Below, in pieces: positions 15,156 through 22,559 of a DNA stretch of 64,000 nt. Position numbers and translations under genes: made by a program. A model generated the notes under the pieces. That model made no database searches and was not told the origin of the DNA. It saw nothing but the letters and a program-made list of their open reading frames with translations. The stretch is from Streptococcus mitis subsp. hohhotensis (GTDB lineage: Bacteria > Bacillota > Bacilli > Lactobacillales > Streptococcaceae): assembly GCF_000722775.1 (NCBI RefSeq), contig NZ_JPFZ01000009.1, forward strand, positions 434,001-498,000, in the 5' to 3' direction. How positions within the stretch are numbered: the first letter of the stretch is position 1; the number at the start of each line of letters is the position of its first letter.

Positions 15156-16484
15156 TTAGTTTTTATTTGGGGTAAAATGATCGTTCTCAATCAAGTGTAA
15201 AAATTGCTGGGTAATACTTGCAAAGATGCTGTTTTGGTCCAACATTTCTTTCGGAAAATAGAAACGATTATCTCCGTGACGACTACCAGCAAGGGATTGG
15301 ACGATAGGAGACAGGCTAGAGAGTTCGGCCAGTTCTCCATTCTTTTGTAAAATTTCAATCTGTGTCCGCGGATTTTCAGATTCGGGACGATAGATATCAT
15401 AAGGGAGGTCGAAGTTCTTATGAATAGCAGTGTAGTAGTCGGGATCAAAGCCGATGTCCTCAACCAATTTTCTCATGCTAGCAAGTTTGTCTTGGTCCTC
15501 TTGTGAAAAGGTAATGGATTTAAAGACCTTGCGGTTGACAAAGCGTTGCGACAGGTCTGCAAGAATCTTGTCAGGACTGGTCATCCAGAGTTGGAAATAG
15601 GTATTCATCACACCATCATCCAGAGCCAGATAGTCAGACAAGGTCACATTTTTTTCGAAGAAAGGCAGGAGATGTGGAGAAGTTCGTGCAAAGAAGTCCT
15701 TGTCCTCAGGATAGAGTTCCTTAGCCCGTTTGAGGAGATTTTGCAGGAGAACTTCCATGGCGCGTGTTGCTGGGTGGAAATAGACCTGCATATACATCTG
15801 GTAGCGACTGAGAACATAGTCTTCGATGGCGTGCATGCCATTGCGCTGAAAGGCGATACCATTTTCGACAGGACGAATCACTCGGAGGATTCGAGTCAGG
15901 TCAAATTCCCCATAGGATGCTCCTGTAAAATAGGAGTCGCGCAAGAGATAGTCCATGCGGTCCGCATCAATCTGACTGGAAATGAGCTGCACGACCTGCT
16001 TATTAGGATAGGTGTGGTCAATGACACTGGCAACCTTTTCTGGAAAGTCTGGCGCAACTTGTAGCAGGACTTGGTGAATCTCCGTTTCAGGACTTTGGAT
16101 AATCTCCGTTTCAGGACTTTGGATAATCTCCTGAGTAATGGCTTCATGGTCTGTATCAAAGAGATGTTCAAAAGTATGGGAGTAGGCACCATGCCCAAGG
16201 TCGTGTAAAAGAGCAGCGGTCATGGTCAAGAGAGACTCGGCAGGGTTCCATTCTTCTGGATATTTTTCTTCAAAGATCTCCGTGATACGTCGTGCAATTT
16301 CATAGACTCCTAGACAGTGGGAGAAGCGGCTGTGCTCCCCACCGTGGAAGGTATAACTGGAAGTTCCCAGTTGTTTGATACGACGCAAACGCTGAAATTC
16401 TTTTGTATTAATCAAGTCATAGATGATTTGATTATTGACATGGATGTAGTTGTGAACTGGGTCACGGAATACTTTTTCGTTCAT
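15156..16484 (-). CDS. HD-domain phosphohydrolase (YwfO-like, dNTPase-related)
   Basis: The protein has 442 residues. The HD motif is in TAALLHDLGHGAYSHTFEH, with an earlier His in GEHSRFSHCLGVYEIA and a later Asp in SSQIDADRMDYLLRDS. These belong to the dGTPase-like group that includes B. subtilis YwfO and E. faecalis EF1143, which hydrolyse dNTPs. An eight-residue stretch, IIQSPETE, occurs twice in tandem (16077-16124), an apparent recent 24-base duplication. The start codon lies six to seven bases after a TATAAT with no ribosome site, so the message may be leaderless. Confidence 0.88.
   Translation of the reverse strand: MNEKVFRDPVHNYIHVNNQIIYDLINTKEFQRLRRIKQLGTSSYTFHGGEHSRFSHCLGVYEIARRITEIFEEKYPEEWNPAESLLTMTAALLHDLGHGAYSHTFEHLFDTDHEAITQEIIQSPETEIIQSPETEIHQVLLQVAPDFPEKVASVIDHTYPNKQVVQLISSQIDADRMDYLLRDSYFTGASYGEFDLTRILRVIRPVENGIAFQRNGMHAIEDYVLSRYQMYMQVYFHPATRAMEVLLQNLLKRAKELYPEDKDFFARTSPHLLPFFEKNVTLSDYLALDDGVMNTYFQLWMTSPDKILADLSQRFVNRKVFKSITFSQEDQDKLASMRKLVEDIGFDPDYYTAIHKNFDLPYDIYRPESENPRTQIEILQKNGELAELSSLSPIVQSLAGSRHGDNRFYFPKEMLDQNSIFASITQQFLHLIENDHFTPNKN
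16077..16124 (-). repeat. 24-bp perfect tandem duplication inside the HD gene
   Basis: The unit AATCTCCGTTTCAGGACTTT plus four more bases (GGAT) occurs twice back to back (16077-16100, 16101-16124). It keeps the frame and adds eight residues to a loop in the HD protein. Confidence 0.9.
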
Positions 16485-16490
16485 ATGACC

Positions 16491-16521
16491 ATTATAGCAA
16501 AATCCTGATATTTTTGGTAAA
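16491..16521 (-). promoter_or_regulatory. Promoter of the HD gene, abutting its start codon
   Basis: TGCTATAAT on the minus strand (hexamer 16491-16496) with a possible TTTACC -35 at 16516-16521. The expected transcript start falls on or next to the ATG at 16484. Confidence 0.5.
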
Positions 16522-16555
16522 ATAGTAGGACAAGAGACAAGAAAGAGGACTAGAT

Positions 16556-16933
16556 GTGAAGATTCGGATGCGAAATACGATTCAGTTTGATGAGCAGTTG
16601 GAAGTGATTGACCAGCTATATGATGTTGAAGTGCATGAGAAGGGAGATTATAGCTATCTGCTTTTCTACAATGAGGAAAAGGAAAAAGTAGTGATTAAAT
16701 TTCATGCTCAAGAACTGGTGATGACACGTTTTTCGAGTCCCAAGACCATTATGCGCTTTTTAAAGGATAGTGATAGTTTAGCCTATATTCCCACACCTAT
16801 GGGCATGCAGGAGTTTATCATCCAAACGAACCGTTATGAAGTTGATGGACAAAAGATTCATTTAGATTATCAACTACAAAATCAAGAGGGGCAACCCTTT
16901 GCCCGCTATCAATTGGAAATTACTTGGGGTTAG
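16556..16933 (+). CDS. DUF1934 (YwiB-like) beta-barrel protein
   Basis: This 125-residue protein starts at a GTG (the ATG two bases earlier meets a stop at once). It matches the DUF1934 family: an N-terminal MRNTIQFDEQ strand, GDYSYLLFYNE, and a C-terminal run of strands ending ARYQLEITWG, as expected of a calycin-like barrel. Function is unknown. It is divergent from the HD gene, with a TGGTAAAAT -10 at 16514-16522. Confidence 0.8.
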   Translation: MKIRMRNTIQFDEQLEVIDQLYDVEVHEKGDYSYLLFYNEEKEKVVIKFHAQELVMTRFSSPKTIMRFLKDSDSLAYIPTPMGMQEFIIQTNRYEVDGQKIHLDYQLQNQEGQPFARYQLEITWG

Positions 16934-17011
16934 TCTCTTGTTTTTTTCAAATTTTTGCTAGCTATCTTCTCGGATTAGCCTGCTAATGTGGTAGATTAGG
17001 CTATTTTTTGG

Positions 17012-17017
17012 TATAAT
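17012..17017 (+). promoter_or_regulatory. Extended -10 promoter abutting the ylxM start
   Basis: TGGTATAAT ends seven bases before the ATG at 17025. Transcription should begin at or next to the start codon. Confidence 0.55.
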
Positions 17018-17024
17018 AAAAGTT

Positions 17025-17357
17025 ATGGAAATCGAAAAAACCAATCGTATGAATGCGCTCTTTGAATTTTATGCGGCGCTTTTGACAGATAAGCAAATGA
17101 ATTATATAGAGCTCTACTACGCTGATGATTACAGCCTTGCTGAGATTGCCGAGGAGTTTGGTGTCAGTCGTCAGGCTGTCTATGATAATATCAAGCGGAC
17201 AGAAAAGATTCTGGAAGATTATGAGATGAAATTGCACATGTACTCGGACTACATTGTCCGTAGTCAGATTTTTGACCAGATTTTGGAGCGCTATCCCAAG
17301 GATGACTTTCTGCAGGAGCAGATAGAAATTTTAACAAGCATTGATAATAGAGAATAA
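17025..17357 (+). CDS. ylxM: YlxM/P13-like DNA-binding protein of the SRP operon
   Basis: The protein has 110 residues with a sigma-70 region 4-like helix-turn-helix: [45 protein letters not shown]. The family is encoded next to ffh in most Firmicutes, and in S. mutans YlxM is reported to interact with SRP components. There is no ribosome site, and the -10 box lies so close that the transcript is probably leaderless. The stop is 11 bases before ffh. Confidence 0.9.
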
Positions 17358-17368
17358 GAGGAAGAAAC

Positions 17369-18940
17369 ATGGCATTTGAAAGTTTAACAGAACGTTTACA
17401 GAACGTCTTTAAAAATCTACGTAAAAAAGGAAAAATCTCTGAATCTGATGTCCAAGAGGCAACCAAAGAAATTCGCTTGGCCTTGCTTGAGGCCGACGTT
17501 GCCTTGCCTGTTGTAAAGGACTTTATCAAGAAAGTTCGTGAGCGTGCAATCGGACACGAAGTCATTGATACCCTCAATCCTGCCCAACAGATTATCAAAA
17601 TCGTTGATGAGGAACTGACAGCTGTTTTAGGTTCTGACACGGCAGAAATTATCAAGTCACCTAAAATTCCTACAATCATCATGATGGTTGGTTTGCAGGG
17701 GGCTGGTAAAACAACTTTTGCTGGTAAATTGGCCAACAAACTCAAGAAGGAAGAAAATGCCCGTCCTTTGATGATTGCGGCAGATATCTATCGTCCAGCT
17801 GCCATTGACCAGCTCAAAACTCTTGGACAACAAATTGATGTGCCTGTCTTCGCACTTGGGACAGAGGTTCCAGCTGTTGAGATTGTACGTCAAGGTTTGG
17901 AACAAGCCCAAGCCAATCACAACGATTATGTCTTGATTGATACGGCAGGTCGTTTGCAGATTGATGAGCTCCTCATGAATGAGCTTCGTGACGTGAAAGC
18001 CTTGGCTCAACCAAACGAAATCTTGCTTGTCGTTGATGCTATGATTGGTCAGGAAGCAGCCAATGTTGCGCGTGAGTTTAATGCTCAGTTGGAAGTGACT
18101 GGGGTTATCCTTACCAAGATTGATGGTGATACTCGTGGTGGTGCGGCTCTATCTGTTCGTCACATTACCGGAAAACCAATCAAGTTCACTGGTACAGGTG
18201 AAAAGATTACGGACATTGAGACCTTCCACCCAGACCGTATGTCTAGCCGTATCCTTGGCATGGGGGATATGCTCACTTTGATTGAGAAAGCTTCTCAGGA
18301 ATACGATGAGCAAAAAGCCCTTGAAATGGCTGAGAAGATGCGTGAAAACACCTTTGATTTCAATGATTTCATTGATCAGTTGGATCAGGTGCAAAACATG
18401 GGGTCGATGGAAGACTTGCTCAAGATGATTCCAGGTATGGCCAACAATCCAGCCCTTCAAAACATGAAGGTGGATGAGCGCCAGATTGCGCGCAAACGTG
18501 CCATTGTTTCTTCTATGACGCCTGAAGAGCGTGAAAATCCAGATTTGTTAAATCCAAGCCGTCGTCGTCGTATTGCCGCAGGTTCTGGAAATACATTTGT
18601 CGAAGTCAATAAATTCATTAAAGACTTTAACCAGGCTAAACAACTCATGCAAGGTGTTATGTCTGGCGACATGAACAAGATGATGAAGCAGATGGGAATC
18701 AATCCAAACAACCTTCCTAAAAATATGCCAAATATGGGAGGAATGGATATGTCTGCCCTTGAAGGAATGATGGGACAAGGTGGTATGCCTGACCTGTCAG
18801 CTCTCGGAGGAGCAGGAATGCCAGATATGAGTCAGATGTTTGGTGGCGGACTCAAGGGTAAAATCGGTGAATTTGCTATGAAACAGTCCATGAAACGCAT
18901 GGCTAATAAAATGAAGAAAGCAAAGAAGAAACGTAAGTAA
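17369..18940 (+). CDS. ffh: Signal recognition particle protein Ffh
   Basis: The 523-residue protein has the full SRP54 layout: N-terminal four-helix domain (1-85), G domain with GLQGAGKTTFAGKLA, DTAGR and TKIDGDTRGGAA, and a methionine-rich M domain with GDMNKMMKQMG and a Met/Gly-rich, then basic, tail. It binds signal peptides and 4.5S RNA and delivers ribosomes to FtsY at the membrane. It forms an operon with ylxM and ends at a strong terminator. Confidence 0.97.
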   Translation: MAFESLTERLQNVFKNLRKKGKISESDVQEATKEIRLALLEADVALPVVKDFIKKVRERAIGHEVIDTLNPAQQIIKIVDEELTAVLGSDTAEIIKSPKIPTIIMMVGLQGAGKTTFAGKLANKLKKEENARPLMIAADIYRPAAIDQLKTLGQQIDVPVFALGTEVPAVEIVRQGLEQAQANHNDYVLIDTAGRLQIDELLMNELRDVKALAQPNEILLVVDAMIGQEAANVAREFNAQLEVTGVILTKIDGDTRGGAALSVRHITGKPIKFTGTGEKITDIETFHPDRMSSRILGMGDMLTLIEKASQEYDEQKALEMAEKMRENTFDFNDFIDQLDQVQNMGSMEDLLKMIPGMANNPALQNMKVDERQIARKRAIVSSMTPEERENPDLLNPSRRRRIAAGSGNTFVEVNKFIKDFNQAKQLMQGVMSGDMNKMMKQMGINPNNLPKNMPNMGGMDMSALEGMMGQGGMPDLSALGGAGMPDMSQMFGGGLKGKIGEFAMKQSMKRMANKMKKAKKKRK

Positions 18941-18982
18941 GACAAGAGATTGAGCCAAATAAAGCAAATATTATAATAAAAC

Positions 18983-19026
18983 GCATAGTATCAAGGTTTA
19001 TGAACACCTGATATTATGCATTTTTT
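18983..19026 (+). terminator. Terminator of ffh
   Basis: GCATAGTATCA and TGATATTATGC arms followed by ATTTTTT. One arm and its flank reappear in inverted form at 26233-26266. Confidence 0.8.
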
Positions 19027-19034
19027 GATTTTAA
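19001..19034 (+). repeat. Left copy of a 34-bp inverted repeat flanking the uraA stub-pdxT block
   Basis: The reverse complement of this stretch matches 26233-26266 except for one substitution, one single-base insertion and the outermost bases. Its own partner arm forms the ffh terminator. Confidence 0.6.
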
Positions 19035-19113
19035 TAATTTTGTTAATACACTTTTATTATGATATACGAAAAATCCACTCAGTTGTCTGAGTAGATTAGG
19101 TGTATTTAGATTC

Positions 19114-19371
19114 TTAGTCTTTATTTTCGTATGGCAAGATCAAGTTCAAGATGATTCCTGTCATGGCTGATAGGGCAGTACCTGAAAGGGTAACTGGACC
19201 AAGTTTAAGGATAGCTCCTCCAAGTCCAAGGACCAACATAGCACTTGCGATGATGAGGTTACGCATTTGACTGAAGTCTACACGTTCTTTGATTAAGACT
19301 TTCAAACCGTTGCTGGCGATAACCCCATAGAGAAGGATTGACATACCACCAAGTACAGTTGACAAAGAGCC
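19114..19371 (-). pseudogene. uraA: Uracil permease (UraA/PyrP), C-terminal stub
   Basis: The frame encodes STVLGGMSILLYGVIASNG, then VLIKERVDF, MRNLIIASAML and LSGTALSAMTGIILNLILP. These are the last helices of a NCS2 uracil permease, normally about 430 residues. Only about 85 codons remain. The fragment begins right at the end of the reductase operon's terminator (19372-19395), so the 5' part was lost at that junction. Pneumococcal genomes carry a full uraA beside ffh, which fits a rearrangement here. Confidence 0.75.
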
Positions 19372-19395
19372 AAAAAAGGAACCAAAATGGTTCCT
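19372..19395 (-). terminator. Terminator of the reductase-apbE operon
   Basis: AGGAACC and GGTTCCT arms with TTTTTT on the minus strand, 11 bases past the stop at 19407. Confidence 0.8.
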
Positions 19396-19406
19396 AAAAC
19401 TATTAA

Positions 19407-20645
19407 TTAGTTACTTGCTCCAGATGTAGCGTCTGCGCCACCACCGTGACCTCCAGCATCACCTGAATCAGAAGCTCCAGATGTAGCATCTGCTCCGCCA
19501 TGTCCTCCAGCAGGAGCTGCAGCATTTCCACCAACTAGGCGTTGACCAGTTGTATTGAGGTACCAGTCAAGCCATGGTTGGAAATTAAAGATGATTTCAT
19601 TGATTCCAGCATATGAACCATCTGGATAGTACATTGCTTGGTAATTATGGGTGTTAATAACACCTTCAGGTGTTCCCGGCACAATTGTACGGACATATTC
19701 TTGATCCCCGTTACGCAATACGCCGACAACCCATTCAACGTTTTTCATTCTAGAATCTGGCAATGTACCGTGTACTGTTCCTAATCTATTTCCTGATTGA
19801 GCACGTACACGTTTACCAAACATTGTATCTGGGTCTTGGTGTGCGTTATTAAAGTACAAGAATTGATTGTTATCATCTGCAAATGTCAATTCAAATGGCA
19901 TTGCCTTCAAGAACATATCAATTTGGTTAACTGTCAAGATACCGTGGTCTAATTTAACGTAAGTATCTCCAGAAACAGCTCCAACAAGTTCGGCAGCTTT
20001 TTCTACCCATTCAGGATCATCTGGATCAACACCTTGGATGGTAGTTGCAATTGAATTTGTACAATATAAATCTTCTGGCTCAATTGGTTTTGGTTTTTTC
20101 AATTTTGAAACGACTCCCACATATTTTACAAAGTTGTCCAAGCATGTTTCAAGGAAATTAACAGTTCCTTCATTTGTGATATTTCCATTAACATCAAAAG
20201 CTTCTTTAGCTTTACCAAGAAGGAATTCGTTACCTGGAAGCGTATAGGCATTAACACCTGGAGCGTCAAGAATCTTACGAAGGTGAACTTGGGCACGAGA
20301 AGTACCTTGGTCGTAGTAAGAAGCTCCCACAATCATGACTGGTTTGTTTTCAAATGGATGAACTTCGTATGAAAGCCATTCAAGAACAGATTTTAGAGAA
20401 GCTGAGATTGTGTGGTTGTGCTCAGGAGTAGCAATAATGACACCATCAGCACGAGTAATTCTGTTATACAAGAGACGCAATTGGAAGTTTTCATCCCATT
20501 TTTCGTCTTGGTTAAACATTGGAACTTCGTCAATTTCGAGAACTTCTAATTCAAATTTGAGTTTGAAGTGACGACGGATGAATTCCAAGAGTTTACGGTT
20601 ATATGATTGATCGTAGTTTGATCCTACAAGTCCAACAAATTTCAT
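19407..20645 (-). CDS. Flavodoxin-fold NAD(P)H:FMN reductase with PAS_10 domain and C-terminal flavinylation motifs
   Basis: The protein has 412 residues. Residues 1-185 are an NADPH-dependent FMN reductase domain (GLVGSNYDQSYNRKLLEFI, TPEHNHTISASLKSVLEWLS, GASYYDQGTSRAQ). About 225-370 match a PAS_10 sensor domain (FADDNNQFLYFNN...GTVHGTLPDSR...YQAMYYPDGSYAGINEI). The tail is Gly/His/Ala-rich and contains DATSGAS twice (386-392 and 405-411), which fits the Dxx(S/T)GA(T/S) site that ApbE esterifies with FMN. The apbE gene lies two genes upstream in the same operon. I infer a cytoplasmic reductase carrying up to two covalent FMN groups at Ser392 and Ser411. There is no signal peptide. The acceptor is unknown. 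Confidence 0.85.
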   Translation of the reverse strand: MKFVGLVGSNYDQSYNRKLLEFIRRHFKLKFELEVLEIDEVPMFNQDEKWDENFQLRLLYNRITRADGVIIATPEHNHTISASLKSVLEWLSYEVHPFENKPVMIVGASYYDQGTSRAQVHLRKILDAPGVNAYTLPGNEFLLGKAKEAFDVNGNITNEGTVNFLETCLDNFVKYVGVVSKLKKPKPIEPEDLYCTNSIATTIQGVDPDDPEWVEKAAELVGAVSGDTYVKLDHGILTVNQIDMFLKAMPFELTFADDNNQFLYFNNAHQDPDTMFGKRVRAQSGNRLGTVHGTLPDSRMKNVEWVVGVLRNGDQEYVRTIVPGTPEGVINTHNYQAMYYPDGSYAGINEIIFNFQPWLDWYLNTTGQRLVGGNAAAPAGGHGGADATSGASDSGDAGGHGGGADATSGASN

Positions 20646-20663
20646 TCTTTTTGGTCTCCTATC

Positions 20664-21269
20664 TTACAAATTTTCCCAGTCAAAGTCTTCAGCATCTTTG
20701 CGAAGTAGGGCTTGTGCGTTGCGCAATTTTTCTGTGATTTTTACAAAGATACGGAAGTCGTCAAAAGTGGCATCCAGTTTTTTAATAACATCAAGATCTA
20801 CTAAATCTCCACTTGGGTTGAAGGCTTGAAGAGAATGTGAAAGCAAGAATTCATCTGGAAGGACACTTGCTTTAATTTCTGGAGCATTCAAGATTTGGCG
20901 AAGTTGCATTTGAGCACGTGATGAACCAAGCGTACCGTAAGAAGCACCAGTAATCATGATTGGTTTGTTCAAAAGTGGGTAAATACCGTATGACAACCAA
21001 GCAAGAGCGCTCATCAAAACAGCTGGGATAGAGTGGTCATACTCAGGAGTACCGATAATAACGCCATCTGCCTCTTCGATTTTAGCAGCAATTTCCAGAA
21101 TTTCAGCAGGTACTTGCTTGTCAGCTGGCTTGTTAAAGACAGGGATATCCTTGATTTCAACAAGTTCAATTTCAGCTTTGTCAGCAAAGTGTTTTTGCAT
21201 GTATTGAAGCAATTGACGGTTTGTAGAACGTTTTGAATTTGTTCCAACAATAGCAATAAGTTTTAACAT
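20664..21269 (-). CDS. NAD(P)H-dependent FMN reductase
   Basis: The 201-residue flavodoxin-fold protein has AIVGTNSKRSTNRQLLQYMQ near the start, VIIGTPEYDHSIPAVLMSALAWLS, and GASYGTLGSSRAQMQLR. It aligns well with the first domain of its downstream neighbour but has no PAS domain or flavinylation tail. Family members reduce flavins, quinones or azo compounds with NAD(P)H. Gene order apbE - this gene - large reductase, with 18 bases to the latter, indicates one operon. It may supply reduced flavin or electrons to the large protein; that is inference. Confidence 0.88.
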   Translation of the reverse strand: MLKLIAIVGTNSKRSTNRQLLQYMQKHFADKAEIELVEIKDIPVFNKPADKQVPAEILEIAAKIEEADGVIIGTPEYDHSIPAVLMSALAWLSYGIYPLLNKPIMITGASYGTLGSSRAQMQLRQILNAPEIKASVLPDEFLLSHSLQAFNPSGDLVDLDVIKKLDATFDDFRIFVKITEKLRNAQALLRKDAEDFDWENL

Positions 21270-21328
21270 GAGATTTCCTTTCTCTTTTTACATAATACGA
21301 TTTTAAAACTCCATTGAAACAGTTGTCT

Positions 21329-22252
21329 CTATAGAGTAGGGATTCCTGAAGAACAGCTTAGGTGACCTTCCTTATCAATCAGAATCGCTTCGATTCCCTC
21401 CAAACTTTCGACTTGCCAGAGGATAGAAGCAGGTCTTTCTCCAAAGAGTCGAGTTGTCCAGATTTCACCATCAACTGACTTATCAGAGATGATTGTGAGA
21501 CTAGCGAGTTCTGTTTCAACAGGATATCCTGTCTGACTGTCAAAAATGTGATGGTAATCTTTTCCATCGACTGTTAGGTGACGTTCATAAATGCCTGAAG
21601 TAACGACAGATTGATTGACAACAGGGATAGTCATTAAGTGATTTCCCCTTGGATTGGCTGGGTCTTGAATCCCGATTTGCCAAGGTTGATTCCCTCTTGC
21701 CTGATTTTTTCCAATGGTCAGGATATTCCCTCCCAGATTAATCAAAGCAGAAGTCACTCCCTCTGCTCTCAGAAATTGGGCGACCTTATCTGCACTGTAT
21801 CCTTTGGCTAAACAACCTAGATCGATCTTCATTCCTTTCTGTTTTAAAAGCACAGTAGAAGTAGAAGAATCTAACTCGATATAATGAGGATTGATTAAAG
21901 GGAGCACCGATTCAATTTCTTGAGGTTGGGCAACTTTGGCATCTGAAAAACCGATACGCCAGGTTTGAATTAAGGGACCAATACTGATGTTGAGATGGCT
22001 AGAGGGCGCTAGGCTATGCTCTAACCCAAGTGAAATCAGTTCAAACAGGTCTGGATGAACCTTGACGGGGGCTATTCCAGCTTGATGATTTATTTCCATC
22101 AACTCAGATTCTTGGCTATTGGCATTGAAGCGGTATTCTAAATCTCTGAGTAAATCAAAGGATTTCTGGAGCAAGATATCGGCTCGCTCATCCACTAATG
22201 AAATAGTGATAGTGGTTCCCATTAGGCGTTCAGAATGTGAACTAAGAGGCAA
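21329..22252 (-). CDS. apbE: FAD:protein FMN transferase (cytoplasmic ApbE)
   Basis: The protein has 307 residues, starting at a TTG (22252) with AAAGGAG eight bases upstream. ApbE signatures are MGTTITISLVDERA, MKIDLGCLAKGYSADKVA, ALINLGGNILTIG, and HHIFDSQTGYPVETELASLTII, the last bearing the metal-binding region. ApbE cleaves FAD and transfers FMN onto Thr or Ser of target proteins. Most ApbE proteins are exported lipoproteins; this one has no signal peptide or lipobox and should be cytoplasmic. The protein encoded two genes on, with two matching target motifs, is its likely substrate. Confidence 0.9.
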   Translation of the reverse strand: MPLSSHSERLMGTTITISLVDERADILLQKSFDLLRDLEYRFNANSQESELMEINHQAGIAPVKVHPDLFELISLGLEHSLAPSSHLNISIGPLIQTWRIGFSDAKVAQPQEIESVLPLINPHYIELDSSTSTVLLKQKGMKIDLGCLAKGYSADKVAQFLRAEGVTSALINLGGNILTIGKNQARGNQPWQIGIQDPANPRGNHLMTIPVVNQSVVTSGIYERHLTVDGKDYHHIFDSQTGYPVETELASLTIISDKSVDGEIWTTRLFGERPASILWQVESLEGIEAILIDKEGHLSCSSGIPTL

Positions 22253-22492
22253 GCTACCAACTCCTTTCTCTTATGAAAAGAAGGTTGAAATATAGTAAAT
22301 TTATGAAAAATGAACCCCTTACATTTTCTTTCCATGATACTAGCATACCATAAAGTCAGCGTTTTCACAAATAAAATTTGTAAAGATGTCAAGAAATATG
22401 CTCAAGAAATGAAGAAAAATTGCAAGAATCCGTGTTAAGGTACAGATTATTTACATTTTTTTACAAAAAAATCGGGAAAATCAGCTAAAGTC
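22253..22492. other. Divergent control region between apbE and nox
   Basis: There is no gene here. The minus-strand side holds weak -10-like sequences (TATATT near 22287) for the apbE operon. The nox promoter and cre lie at its right end. Confidence 0.4.
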
Positions 22493-22521
22493 TTGTAAAC
22501 GCTAACAGTAAATGTTATACT
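22493..22521 (+). promoter_or_regulatory. Promoter of nox with overlapping cre
   Basis: TTGTAA (22493-22498), 17-base spacer, TATACT (22516-22521) with a TGT extension. The 16 bases from 22493 to 22508, TTGTAAACGCTAACAG, match 15 of 16 positions of the CcpA cre consensus and cover the -35, which implies repression by CcpA. Confidence 0.7.
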
Positions 22522-22559
22522 AGAAGAGTAAATTTAAAATTGAAGGTAGGAATTTTTCT

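Noticed and set aside
15546-16064. Plus-strand open frame of 172 codons inside the HD gene
   Set aside because: It is antisense to a strongly conserved gene and reads like no known protein.
17191-17745. Minus-strand open frame of 184 codons over ylxM and ffh
   Set aside because: It is antisense to two conserved genes and arises from their codon bias.
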